A DNA stretch of 55,655 bases from assembly GCA_003427395.1 (NCBI GenBank), contig BFEA01000114.1:2591154-2646808 (forward strand). The letters are read 5' to 3'. Under the pieces are notes generated by a model, which saw nothing but the letters and a program-made list of their open reading frames with translations, did not search any database and was not told the origin of the DNA. How positions within the stretch are numbered: position 1 is the stretch's first letter; each line of letters starts with the position of its first letter. Below, piece by piece: positions 34,317 to 45,346 of the stretch. Origin of the DNA: Chara braunii (lineage: Eukaryota; Streptophyta; Charophyceae; Charales; Characeae). Made by a program: the position numbers and the translations under genes.

Positions 34317-35320
34317 TTTTCAAAGTGGAAAAGGCCCCACACCCCGCCTCCCACTGCAACGACTGGTCCTTGTAGAGGAGATTCGTCAGGGGTCGTGCGA
34401 TTGCCACGAAGTCCTTGATAAATCGACGGTAGTATGATGCCAATCCCAAAAAAGCCTGCACCTGTGTCAACGACGTGAGTGTGGGCGCGTCCCGAACCGC
34501 CTCAACCTCCTACGGATCTGGTCTCAGGCCTCCACGTGTCACAATGTACTCGAGGAACGAGATTTACGTGAGGAAAAACTCACTCTTTCCAAAGGCGATC
34601 TTAAACTCCGCATCTTGCAACGCACCCAGAGTCCACTCGATCTTCTGCTCGTGCCCGTGAAATGAGCTTGAGTACACCAGTATATTGTCCATGTACACAA
34701 TGACACATAAATTAGTCATGCTCTAACAAGCAGATTTTAGAAATTATGAAAAGTGATGTTCATGAACCTCTGGAATGTAGCTAAAGTGTTGCAGATCCCC
34801 ATCGAGCAACATATCCACTGCCACATGCCTTCAAACAATACAAACATCGTCTGCGGTCTGTCCTCCTCCTTGACCAGAATATGATGGAACCCATGACGAA
34901 TATCAACTTACTAAAGCAATTTATGCATTCAATCGCATCCAACAGATCGTCAATCCGAGGGAGGGGGTACACATCCTTAATCATGATATCATTTAGTTTC
35001 CGGTAATCAATGCATATGCAGATCGACCTGTTTTTCTTTGAAACCAGGACAACTAGGAAAGACCACGGCGCAGTGGCTGGTTCAATCCATCCATTCGCTT
35101 CAAACTCTTTGATCCGTTCTAGCACCGCATCGAGTTCGGCAAGGGAACAAAGGTATTGTTTACAGTGAATGGGTGGATGATCCCTCGTCTGGATCTGATG
35201 CTGGATCACCAAAGACAACCCAATATCAGCACCGCCCACACTCACCGCCCCCTGATACTCAAAGAGGATATCCGCAGTCAGTCGATGAATATCGTCAAAG
35301 ACATACGACCATATGTGCAC
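34317..35320 (-). pseudogene. Gypsy RT, YMDN
   Basis: The frame at 35320-34781 shows the pre-RT linker (IQTRDHPPIHCKQYL), NGWIEPATAPWSFLVVLVSK, CIDYRKLNDI and VYPLPRIDDLLDAI. After frame changes come FEGMWQW and NTLATFQRFMN. The catalytic box near 34690 reads VYMDNILVY: the second aspartate of YMDD is Asn. The thumb and QAFLGLASYYRRFIKDF, RPLTNLLYK follow at 34470-34370. Several stops and shifts. It shares family-level DNA similarity with 24.3-24.8 kb. Confidence 0.8.
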
Positions 35321-35753
35321 TTGCTTCGGTAATTGCTACATGTTCTTCTTCGGTTATCCCGTCTTCCTCATTCATGAGGTCCACGACTTTTCTAGCGATC
35401 TGGATGCCCAAATCGCAGGGGGAAGCAAGGAAATTCCCAGCAGGTTCTGAAGCTTCTACTTCGGCGCCTTGTTGGACCATTCGGATACCTTGCAGGTTGT
35501 TAGCAACGATTGTGGCGATAATTTCGTAAAATCACAAAAAAACCGTTTATCTAGATATCGGGGAAGTACAAGGATAATGGGGTCGTACAAGGTTCGAGGG
35601 GGTCCCGACGAGTCCGACAACCTCGAAGCACGTACGAGTGGCTCTCTCATAATCATCGTACGAGCTCGTTGGATATTTCGCTGCTATGGCCTTTCGGTAG
35701 GAGCCACATAGGTTTCTGCAGTTTTTTTGGTGATTGGGGTAGCTACATATCCG

Positions 35754-36262
35754 TCATGTCAGTATTTCCACAGCCTTGACCACTTTGGGGTCTTCCTTGC
35801 TGTCTGAGTCGATATGAAAGAGAATATCATAGCCATCCTTGTGCTCAGGGTCTGAGTCATCCAACGAAGTTTGCTCCTTGGGAACTAACTGAGTGGCTCT
35901 GATAGCTTCCGCGAGAGTCGGTGGCGCATTCCGAGGTTTACTCAGGGTCGAGTGCAAGGTGAGTCTCATAGGCACACTATACAGTTTTCCTTTCGTGCTT
36001 TTGAGGATTACCACTCTGTGGTCAAGGTTCAGGTTGGCTTGGAATAAGATGAGGGCGGGTAGCCCTATAAGCACATCCCCCACGAGAAAACTCTCTCACG
36101 CCGAAAGGCTACATTCGTCATTCTCCCAACAACCCGAATGTTTTCTTGGTTAGCGAAGAGATAATGGTCTCACTACTGAGAGGAAATTAAATCACTTTTC
36201 CTTCTTGCTTTCTCGATCAGCCGAAGAGAGAACCAAAACAGCTGCACCAGAGTCAATGATGG
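35754..36262 (-). pseudogene. Gypsy aspartic protease region
   Basis: The active site IIDSGAAVLVLSSAD is encoded at about 36262-36215 on the minus strand (D-S-G at 36253-36242). After a stop, the C-terminal motif VGDVLIGLPALILFQ (hydrophobic-I-G-x-P-x-L) opens a frame that runs to 35754 through an acidic tail (DDSDPEHKDG). Between 35320 and 35754 is an unrecognised, broken linker. Confidence 0.7.
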
Positions 36263-36873
36263 TACTGTACGGCAAGCCCCAGACTTCTGCATCATATTCA
36301 CCACATTTCCAATTGTTGGGCTTGATGAGCAAGAAATGGTAATCTCCTTGGATAAAGCCCACTCGTGCTGGTTCGGACGTACTGGCTATGGCATCTCTCG
36401 GCTTTTAGGAGGCTCCCGGACGGGGGCTTTTCCTTTTAATGCGGCCAACTTGGCCAGGGCGAAGCGCTTCCGGTTGTCTGCCTTGCAATGTTCCAGCATG
36501 CGGTCATTAGCCTATTTTGAAATGGGCAAGCGATGTCCCACATGCAACGGGATACAATGATCGCGTTGTAAGTCAGCCTGTGTGATTCCCTCTCCGTAGG
36601 CATAGGCCTCCATTTGGAGACCCCATCGTTTTCCGTCTCGGCAGGCCGAATGACACCAATTTGTCCCAACCCCGGATATCCCCAGGTGACATATTGTTCA
36701 AACAGGTTAAGCTTCGTGGAGGTTTCCTCTGTAGTGGCGGCAGTCGCCGCTGCTTCGTCAGCCTCCTCCACTGCTATTCCTACCCTTCCGGGCTCATTAG
36801 CCATAGGCGCGTGTGCTGCTGGAGCAACTCTGACCCGTGCTTGTGCAGATTTGTTAAGATCATCCTGAGCCAT
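36263..36873 (-). pseudogene. Gag C-terminal part
   Basis: A minus-strand frame begins MAQDDLNKSAQARVRVA, followed by an Ala/Glu-rich linker and NLFEQYVTWGYPG. In a second frame EHCKADNRKRFALAKLAALK and KGKAPVREPP lead toward the protease. The short Cys/His-rich stretch near 36590 (GNHTG) may be a worn zinc knuckle. The position before the protease fits the end of Gag. Confidence 0.5.
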
Positions 36874-37236
36874 ATGCCCTGACTGGTACCATCACCGTTC
36901 TAGTGATGGCAAATGGGCGCAATGCTCGCATCACACCTTCTACTGGGAATTGTGTTCCCGCTGCTGTTTCGCGCTTTCTTGCTGTTGCTAGGCATCATGG
37001 TCTTGGTTATCTCCATCATGGCCGACGATTCGTTCTCCCTCTTCTCCCTGGGGGCGTGAGGGCCGAGAGCTGCGCCGACTTAGCCACTACTACACTCCTG
37101 ATTTGTGACTTGCCTGGCTACAAACGCCATGTTTTTAAACCTATCCGGTACTGCAGCCAGTTTAAGGGAGTACAATTCCAAGGTGAAGGATCTATAGAAT
37201 GTCTCCTGAAGAGCACGATGAGTTTCCCCAACAGGA
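36874..37236. other. Unassigned sequence between gag remnant and satellite
   Basis: A plus frame of about 120 codons runs through here with no recognised domain. It may be the antisense of older gag. Confidence 0.4.
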
Positions 37237-38728
37237 ACTCACTGATCCACCTCTTTGGTGGTAGGTCATAGGTTCGATTCCTAGTGAGTTGATCTTGGAC
37301 TTAGTGTATAAAAACAAGCACTTTGTACTTGGTTGAAGTCTGACCGGTGCCGTGAGTTGTCCCTCATGTGCAATAGGGTGGAGACGAGTCTGGGTAAACC
37401 GGGTCATGGTCGATCCATGCTGGGTTGGGGTGAAATGTCCCTCACGGGGCTTCACTTTCATCCCAGGTCAAGTTACCTATTAGTTAAGTGATCCACCTCG
37501 TTGGTGGTAGGTCATAGGTTCGATTCCTATTGAATTGATCTTGACTTCTTGTGTATACCGTTTAGACGCCCTTGCAATAATGTTTGGTTGAAGTCTGGCC
37601 GGTGCCGTATGTTGTCCCTCACGTGCATTCGGGTCAAGTCGAGGCTGGGTACACCGGGTCATGGTTGATCCATGCTGGGGTGGGGTGAAATGTCCCTTAC
37701 GGGGCTTCACTTTCATCCCAGCTCACTTTACCTATCGGTTAAGCGATCCACCTCTTTGGTGGTAGGTCATAAGTTCGATCCATAGTGAGTTGATCTCGGA
37801 CTTCTTGTGTATGAAAACAAGCACCTATGAACCGGCCGGACGCCCTTGCGGTAGTTCTTGGTTGAAGTCTGGCCGGTATCATGAGTTGTCCCTTGCATGC
37901 GTTCGGGTTGAGTCGAGTCAGGGTACACTGAGTCATGGTTGATCCATGTTGGGGTGGGGTGAAGTGTCCTTTACAGGGCTTCACTTTCATCCTAGCTCAC
38001 TTTAACTATCGGTTAAGTGATCCACCTCTTTGGTGGTAGATCATAGGCTCGATTCCTAGTGAGTTGATCTGGGACTTCTTGTGTATAAACACAAGCACTT
38101 ATGAACCAGTCGGACGACCTTGTGGTAGTGCTTGGTTGAAATCTGGCAGGTGCCGTGAGTTGTCCCTCACGTGCAATCGGATTGAGTTGAGTCTGGGTAC
38201 ACTGGTTCATAGTTGATCCATGCTAGGGTGTGGTGAAATGTCCCTCGCAGGGCTTCATTTTCATCCCAGCTCACTCTACCTACTGGTTAAGCGATCCACC
38301 TCAATGGTGGTAGGTCATAGGTTCAATTCCTAGTGAGTTGATCTTGGACTTCTTGTGTATAAAAACAAGCACTCATGAACCGGTTGGACGCCCTTGCGGT
38401 ACTGCTTGGTTGAAGTGTGGTCGGTGCCGTGAGTTGTCCCTCACGTGCATTCGGGTCGAGTTGAGTCTGGGTAAACCGGGTTATGGTTGATGATTCACCT
38501 CTTTGGTGGTAGGTCATAGGTTCGATTCCTAGTGACTTGATCTTGGACTTCTTGTGTATAAAAACAAGCACTTATGAACCGGTCAGACACCCTTGCGGTA
38601 GTGCTTGTGTGAAGTCTGGCCGGTGCCGTGAGTTGTCCCTCACGTGCATTTGGATCGAGTCGACTCCGGGTACACCGGGTCATGGTTGATTCATGCTGGG
38701 GTGGGGTGAAATGTCCCTCACAGGGCTT
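37237..38728. repeat. Satellite of about 250 bp with tRNA-like monomers
   Basis: Six tandem units, with GGTTCGATTCC or close variants at about 37270, 37510, 37775, 38049, 38331 and 38519 (steps of 240, 265, 274, 282 and 188). Complete units contain a 74-nt tRNA-like segment (37464-37537, 37719-37792, 37993-38066, 38267-38340). Its parts are a 7-bp acceptor CAGCTCA/TGAGTTG, a D-arm TTAC...GTGA with CGGTTAA in the loop, an arm CCACC/GGTGG with a 5-nt loop, and a T-arm ATAGG-TTCGATT-CCTAG. The rest of each unit has its own pairing, CAAGCAC with GTGCTTG. The B-box of the RNA polymerase III promoter is well kept. CCA is not encoded. Open frames across it are shadows of the repetition. Confidence 0.85.
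38723..38728. repeat. Target-site duplication, left
   Basis: GGGCTT, repeated at 39301-39306. Other satellite units show an uninterrupted GGGCTTCACTTTCATC at this place. Confidence 0.8.
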
Positions 38729-39300
38729 GGGAAGGCAGGCCTACCCAGGGTGACCACCAGGGAGAGTTTAGAAAGGACTACAGTATTTGTTTCAAAAACT
38801 GGACAGTGGTGGGCCAGGAGTTCCCGCTGCGACCATCCACAGAATTTCCCGACCCCTTTCCGCCCCACCAGGTAGCAATGGTGGACCTGCAATGGTATGG
38901 AACCGACTGTGCAGTTTGAACGAGGGCAGAGCATATAACGGTCTCATAGAGCATTGCCCAAACAAAAGCTGGTCCCTTTGATATTCAAGGTTTAAATTTG
39001 GAGATTGGCAGTTGGGACTGGGTGGAAAAGGGGCTGGGGGGGGGAAGGGAGGAACTAGTTTGTAGCAGCAGTTATTTGGCGCCTGGTTCAGGGCGAAGAT
39101 GTTCTCGTCCTTTTTCCAAACTCCTGGTCAGTCAATCCTCTGGATTTCAGAATCCAGAGTAATCAATGCTGGCAGGAGTCTCCCGCTCCTTTTTCCTGAC
39201 GTACTCCGAATTTCTTCTGTATATGGGACGCTGGACCCGTTTTCCAGCAGGTGCTGCTCCCCACCAATAGATGGAGCCTCTCCTCAAAAAAAAAAAAAAA
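38729..39300 (+). mobile_element. Poly(A)-tailed retroinsertion, 572 bp
   Basis: The insertion interrupts a satellite unit exactly. It ends in 15 A residues (39286-39300) and is bordered by a 6-bp direct duplication. Neither A-box/B-box nor RT motifs are seen, and no open frame of note. A LINE-mobilised 3' fragment, a SINE or a processed transcript are all possible. Poly(A) direction makes plus the sense strand. Confidence 0.8.
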
Positions 39301-39463
39301 GGGCTTCACTTTCATCACAGCTCACTTTACCTATTGGTTAAGTGACCCACCTCGTTGGTGGTAGGTCACAGGTCTGGTTCCTAGTGAGTTGATCTTGGAC
39401 TTCTTGTGTATAAAAACAAGCACTTATGAACCGGTCGGATGCCCTTCCATGTATAAAAACAAG
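39301..39463. repeat. Satellite unit resumed after the insertion
   Basis: GGGCTTCACTTTCATCACAG continues the interrupted monomer. The 74-nt tRNA-like segment lies at 39318-39391, with a changed T-loop (GGTCTGGTTCC). The unit then breaks off at ACAAGC into a gypsy RT fragment. Confidence 0.8.
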
Positions 39464-39720
39464 CTTGGATTGTGCATTGACTACACGAGCATCAATGCCA
39501 TCACTGCTCATAATCTTCAGCCCCTACCGCTTATTCACGACCTAGCTGCCGGGATGCGAGTACTTGAGCAAGATAGATTCAAAGTCTGGCTATCATAAGA
39601 TAGAGGTAAGAACCAAGGGTCAACATAATTCCACACTTCGGACTACATGAAATGGTGGCGATGCCCTTTGGGATCTCTAATGCAATGGGCAAATTCAGTT
39701 TCATGCTTCTGAACTGTTAC
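39464..39720 (+). pseudogene. Small gypsy RT fragment
   Basis: Plus frames read LGLCIDYTSINAITAHN, LQPLPLIHDLAAG, then SKIDSKSGYHKIEV in a second frame and AMPFGISNAMGKFSFML, the RT motifs around the catalytic Asp of FSKIDL. It is cut at both ends: it starts at the satellite edge and fades near 39720. Confidence 0.7.
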
Positions 39721-41529
39721 GTTTCTCTACAAACGATCAGTTTCCCTTATGAAGATTGCTGTTACTGCCCTTCATGGAGGGATATGTTCATGTTGATTCC
39801 ATTGTGGAACACTGGTATATGCCAATGCCTAAGCCAACAGACTGAGGATGGTCACCAAAGCCGGGGTTGCAGCACATGGTTTGGTTCAGACACCATGTCG
39901 AGCCATGGGAGGATCGGTGGTTTGCAAGAAAGGAGCTGATGCAGACTGCACCCGGGTTGTAGTCGGATACGAGAGAGCCCTCGAAGGAAAGCCGCACCTG
40001 GTAGTTCTGAGCTTCTGCTTGGGACCTAGTAGGATGGGGCCGAGTCCGGAAGCTTCTGAACGACAGTTCCTATGGACCGAAGAGTTCCTACGGACCGGAA
40101 GGCCCAGCCCCAGAGTATATAGCCAAGGGCAAGACATCATTCGGATGCATGATGCTGCCAGTCTGTAGGAGGGTTAGGTTAACTTAATACGTTACTTGGT
40201 GAAGGAGGGCAGGACTTGTCCAGCACCATAGCCGAGGAGCGTTGTGGAAGAAGAGGCCAGCACCGTCGGTGTTGTGCCAATGTATATGACGTGGTGATAG
40301 ACAGGGAGGTCCTTGTGGAGAGAGGAAGAACATAGGGAGAAGAGGTCGGCAAGTCTTACTTGGTGGATCGAAGGAGAGAGAGCTGCAGTGTGTCATGTTC
40401 TTCAATCCCTGGTAGCGGCACAATCTGCGCCATGGTTTACTGCATAGAAGAGGCTAGGATAACAAATAGAGTAGATACCAGTAGACAGACCAGCGAGAGT
40501 CAAGAACTGCCACTGCCATTGTTGATTTGAACGTTCGGAGGCGAGAAGAGGTGATAAGAGCACCTCCCCCCTAGTGAGCTTCAACCGGATAGAAAGGCGT
40601 TTTTCAAAGCTCCACCGCAGTTCGACTGATAAGCAGAGAATACCATGGCTTCTGGAAGAGCTGTACGCTGGAAAATAATCCAATATTAAACACCATTTTT
40701 TTTCCTTTCAATTTTAATCCCCTTTCATGCAAGATTCACTACTGTTGCTCTTCTTCTTTATTGTCTTTGTCCTTCCCTTCTGGTGCTTCAAGTGTGTCTG
40801 GGCCGTGCCTGGGCTGTGTTTGGGCTGTGTGTTTGTGTGCATGTGCTGTATATTCGCTCGACAGAGCTCATCAGGAGGTCGAGCCTAAACGTCCACCATG
40901 TGTGCTTTCGGTCTTTTCATGCATGTGTGCATGGGTGACTGTGACTGACTGTGTCCTCCGACATCCACCAACTCGTGAGCAGGTTGAACCTCGACAGTCT
41001 GCCCAGGATCCATTTGACAGAGGGACACAGACTACTACCTTGCGCAAACGTCAGTGATACCCTTGAGAAAAGTGGGAAACTTTACCCATACTCACCCTCC
41101 CATCCTAGCAGACACTTGGTTCAAACCTCTAACAAGGTGTGCATGTGTGTACTGTGGGTTGTAGAATCATGTGCACATGGTTATGCGACGGGGAAATAGC
41201 AGAAATTAAAGGGGAAAAGAGTTAAAAAAATTATACTTTTTTTTGTGAACTGGAATGATGACGCAGTAGTCAGAACAGCAGAATCAGTCAGTCTTCGATA
41301 TTGTACTCAGAAAAATTGGGCCCGAGTCTCTGACATGCGCTTTTTTTATGTCTTAGGGGGCAGTTAGCCTCTGACATCACTGCAGCAAGCAGATCACCTA
41401 GATTCGTTCATTTGACTTGATGCATAGCAAAAGCTCAAGAGCATAACATTCACATCCCGCGACTCACGATGTGCCACCAGTGACGGTCAGGCATTGAAAA
41501 GGATGACATTTTGTTTTCTAGATTTTCGA
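39721..41529. other. Unassigned sequence
   Basis: No protein family or RNA gene recognised. Some GT-rich wording at 40790-40930. Confidence 0.45.
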
Positions 41530-42260
41530 CCGTGAGGTAAATTCTCCCAAGAGGGAGCAATCCGTGCCTCAGGCTCACAGGAAGAAAAACAGATTACAGT
41601 CCAGGGTTATTATAGGGTTTAGGGTTTATTGTAGGGTTTAGGGTTTAAGTTTTAACTAGGTGTGCGAGGAGCCGACCAAGAGGGGGTTCTTCTTTGGGTT
41701 AATTTCTAACCCTGAGGTACATCCTTCCGAGAGGGGGCAGTCAATGCCTTAGGCTCACAGGAAGAGAAATAGATTACAGGTCCAGGGTTATTATAGGGTT
41801 TAGGGTTTTTAAGTATTAACTAGGTGTTGCCAAGAGCCGACCGAGAGGGTTCTTCTTTGGGTTAATATCCTTCCGAGAGGGCGCAATCAATGCCCAAGGC
41901 TCACAGGGAGAGAAATAGATTACAGGCCAGGGTTATTATAGGGCTTAGGGTTTTAACTCGGCTCCCCCAAGGGCAGACCGAGAGTGTTCTTCTTTGGGTT
42001 CACAGGTACATCCTCCCGAGAGGGCGCAATCAATGCCTCAAGATCACAGGAAGAGGAAGAGGATACAGGCCAGGATTATTGCAGGGTTTAGGGCTTTTGC
42101 AAAGTCTGCAAAGGGCAGACAGAGAAGGATATTTCAGGGCTTGTATTTCGGGCAATTTTTGTTCTTGGGTCAGCTGATAGAGGGTGGGGAGTCTCTGATA
42201 AATAAATGGTTTTACTCACAGGCAATTCTTCCAAAGGGAAGCAATCAATGCTGTGAGGGT
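41530..42260. repeat. Tandem array with TTTAGGG-type telomere-like core
   Basis: Five to six units share GAGAGGGCGCAATCAATGCC, then GGCTCACAGGAAGAG, GATTACAGGCCAGG, TTATTATAGGGTTTAGGG and TTCTTCTTTGGGTT. The TATAGGG points lie near 41612, 41793, 41937 and 42080, giving units of about 180, 144 and 143 bp. The first unit has extra TAGGGTTTAGGGTTT. The motif is the plant telomere repeat in short runs. Confidence 0.8.
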
Positions 42261-42829
42261 TGCCTGGGCCGTACCGTGGGGAACAGTGTTAAGGTTATAA
42301 TTTCCTGTATCTCGACTTGCCGGTGGAATAGGAAACAGACTGTGATCTTGGTTCGAAGGGCATAATTACATACAACTCATGCGACAATCTAGCTGCTCCC
42401 AGGATCTGAACCGAGGCAGGTGGCTTTGGTGGGTGAGTAGGCTAGGCAGGAGGCAGCGGAGATGGTCGCTGGAAGTCGCCATTTTTCCAAAGGCATTTGC
42501 CTGTGAGTTTGTACACACTTTTCGCGGTTACGAACTGAGGAAAACAGGGAAGCGATTTTGCCAGCTCATGGGGAGACGAACTGAGGAAAACAGGGAAGCG
42601 ATTTTGTCAGCTCATGGGAAGACGAGAGAAGCTAAAGCAGCTGTAGCTGCTCTGTTCTTTGTACATACACAACCGCTTTTGGTGTGGAATTTCGCTCTGT
42701 CATTTGGGGGGTCGAGCTCCAAAGCCCGCCAAATTTACGAAGCTTCCCCTGTCCCGTTTGTTCTAGAGAAGCGATTACTGATTCCGATCGAGTGTTGGAG
42801 TGTACCAATCAGCGTACTGTGATCGACCT
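42261..42829. other. Unassigned sequence with a 46-bp duplication
   Basis: CGAACTGAGGAAAACAGGGA at 42531 recurs at 42577, each followed by AGCGATTTTGYCAGCTCATG. A plus frame of 147 codons spans the region, but no family is recognised. Confidence 0.5.
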
Positions 42830-43094
42830 CATCATGTGTCACTGAGCATTAAATGAATTGGATCCAGTGTAACGCCTCATAAACGTGAGTCATGAGCTCG
42901 TGCTGATTATGTCCCTGCCCTTTGTACACAAAACCCCACTCCTATCAATTGAATGGTCCGGTGAGCTGTCTGGCTCGAGGTGATTCCCGTGGTTCGCCGC
43001 GGGGATGCTGTGAGAAGTTCATCGAACCTCATCATTTAGAGGAAGGAGAAGTCGTAACAAAGTTTCCATAGGTTAACTTGCGGAAGAACCATTA
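42830..43094 (+). pseudogene. Decayed 18S rRNA 3' end
   Basis: GTCCCTGCCCTTTGTACACA (42911-42930), GAATGGTCCGGTGA (42951), GAACCTCATCATTTAGAGGA (43024), AGGAGAAGTCGTAACAA and the end CGGAAGAACCATTA follow the order of the small-subunit rRNA 3' terminus. The canonical CCGCCCGTCG segment is replaced by AAAACCCC. Most other changes are G-to-A or C-to-T. No ITS, 5.8S or 28S follows, so it is an isolated, non-functional fragment. Confidence 0.85.
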
Positions 43095-43453
43095 AGCCAC
43101 CAGTACCTTTCCACACTTGAAAAACAAACATGCGCTCGTTTACGGCCGCAACTTTCGGGGCCTGGGGTACCGAATCAAAATGGCTGCTCGCACCAGCCAA
43201 AATGAGGCCCGAGCCGGTTCATATTTCTTCGGCGCGCAGGGCATTCTCAGGGTCGGCTTCTATAGCTGGGCGAGGAACTGGTGGCTGGAAAAAAAAAAAA
43301 AAAAAGCTGAGTGGGGATCCGGGCTGCCTGGGTGACCGGCAGCAGCCCGGGGGAGGTCCCGGGCAGCCTGGCCGGGCAAGGCACCTGGTTGGGGGCCGGC
43401 CCCCCCCAGTGCACTCACCTGTCGGGGGATTTCGGACCCACTTTCGGACCCCC

Positions 43454-43455
<2 letters not shown>
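43095..43455. other. Unassigned sequence with A17 run
   Basis: A run of about 17 A near 43289 precedes GC-rich text. It might be the tail of another retroinsertion, but no target duplication was found. Confidence 0.5.
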
Positions 43456-43512
<57 letters not shown>

Positions 43513-43542
43513 NNNNNNNNNNNNNNNNNNNNNNNNNNNNNN

Positions 43543-43602
<60 letters not shown>
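43456..43602. repeat. GT and GA microsatellites with a gap of 30 N
   Basis: GT repeats at 43456-43499 change to GA repeats at 43500-43512. Unknown bases fill 43513-43542, and GA repeats resume to 43602. Repeat length across the gap is not known. Confidence 0.95.
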
Positions 43603-43604
<2 letters not shown>

Positions 43605-44247
43605 TGCATCTCATGCGCGGGGGTGCCGCACGCGCAGGCACTGATGCGGCTCATTAAAAAAGTAGAAAAACAAACATGTCCTAGTTGTGTCCAGCCTCTT
43701 TTCGGAAGGATCCCTAGAGCGTATTAGATAGGACCCGACGTCATGCAGAGATACACTTCAAACTTGTACTCCCTGAGGGAGGGCAGAGAATATATACTCT
43801 GGACTCGAATTCAGGTCTGTGCATGTCGGTTATGGGTCACCATTTCTCTGTTTTCTCGCTTTTTCTTTTCTTTTCTCCTTTTCTTTTCTTAGGAATAGGT
43901 ACAGTGGCCCAAAGGGCCTCTACTCACCAAATGCACAAAAGACAAAACAATGGGGTGTATTATTCCACGTTCTGCGGAAGATTCATTCTAATTTTGCACA
44001 TTTCGTGAGTCGTGCAGCCAAGCCCTAAGAGTCACGTGCAGAGACCAACAGGGCCTAGCTACGTCAGCAACCCATAACTCCTGAAACACAGACCTGAATT
44101 CGAATCTTGAGGATATATTCGGTTAGCTCGTGCTCTATTTCATATTCACTGCCTGCCTCGATTTTGGGGGGGGGGGGTCTGCGCTACATGTCTGCGAGGA
44201 CCCTTCAAATAGCCTGCATGGGCCGTCTGAGCCGCGTTAAGGGGATC

Positions 44248-44250
<3 letters not shown>
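43603..44250. other. Two tRNA-like B-box pieces in opposite directions
   Basis: On the plus strand ACACAGACCTGAATTCGAATC occurs at about 44085-44105. On the minus strand CACAGACCTGAATTCGAGTC occurs at about 43823-43804. Both match the head of the SINE-like sequence at 49.3 kb around its B-box. The rest is unassigned, with T/C-rich wording at 43850-43890 and a G12 run at 44166. Confidence 0.5.

Positions 44251-44296
<46 letters not shown>
44251..44296. repeat. CT microsatellite
   Basis: An uninterrupted TC run of 46 bp. Confidence 0.95.
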
Positions 44297-44298
<2 letters not shown>

Positions 44299-45272
44299 CC
44301 CTTCTATATACACACACCCCTTCTACACCAAAAAAAAAGCGCATCTGCGCCACATCACAGACACCCCCCCAACCCCAGCACCCCCCACCCAGACCAACCT
44401 TCCCCCCCCCCTTATTGCCGATTCGGGGTCCTCTTGCCAAGCGCAGAACGACCCCGGTTTCAAAAAAAAAAACAAAAAAAAATTCTGGGCGTTTTTTTGT
44501 CCTGCCTGGTTTACCCGGGCAAAACCCCTGGGCCCAACCGGCCGCGCCCACCCCGGCTGCCCGGGCGGCGTCCTCACTCAGGAAAAAAGAAAAGTGAACC
44601 CAGTGTGATTCTAGCACAGATATCTGAATTGGTTGCAACCACATGAATTTGCCACAGCAACCAACCGGCGGAAGTGCCAAATCAGCATCCCATCAATACC
44701 CTGTCAGTGGCCCATCCGCACTGTGTGAGCAAACCACCTCATGTTGGATATGATCAAGAGTCCAAGCCATTACTCGCTGACTTAGAGAATCATGTCATTC
44801 ATCCACTACATAATCGAGTTCGTTATCCTCGTTCGTTCCGACTTTTATCGCGTGACCTGGTCATGCATGTGTGACTTGGATGCAAAGATGTATTTTCTGT
44901 GATTGTGATAGTTAAACCACCAGTACTTGGCCCAGCTACCGACCGCAGCATGTGTTTCTAATCATGACAGCACGTCTGCAGCACATCATTACTTAAAAAA
45001 AGTGATCTCTTGCGAGCACCTGCAAAGCACTGAAAGTGACTTGACGCGTAGTGCCGATAGCATTTTTATGTTTCCAGAGGAGAGAGAGAAGAACGAAATG
45101 TGACCGAAGATGGACACAGAGAGATTCCAAAACACAAAAGTCGAACTGATAATACTCTCTCTCACTCACAATAGTCCCCCAATACGATGCCAAGTCTGGA
45201 CATGGGAGGTGCCTCCCTGAAAATAGTCGCCAAGTCTCTGATCTCTCTCAGGAGTCAAGGAGTCGGGTGTGG
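44297..45272. other. Unassigned sequence
   Basis: C-rich at 44296-44410, with an A-rich run at 44462-44480. No gene recognised. Confidence 0.45.
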
Positions 45273-45346
45273 AGGAGAGGAGGAGGAGGAGAAGGAGAGG
45301 AAGAAGAGAAGAAGACGACGACGATGACGACGAAGAAGAAGAAGAA

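Noticed and set aside
37192-38683. Repeated small proteins starting MKVKP on the minus strand
   Set aside because: They follow the satellite monomers; the tRNA-like fold explains the conservation better.
37237-38728. CRISPR-like array
   Set aside because: Units are about 250 bp and near-identical throughout, with no spacers, and the context is eukaryotic.
37237-39391. Functional tRNA genes
   Set aside because: The anticodon loop has five bases and copies lie inside a satellite.
43280-43310. Second poly(A) retroinsertion
   Set aside because: A17 is present, but no target duplication or clear left end was found.
43130-43727. Long frames with Cys-Val and Arg-Glu repeats
   Set aside because: They translate the GT and GA microsatellites and the unknown bases.
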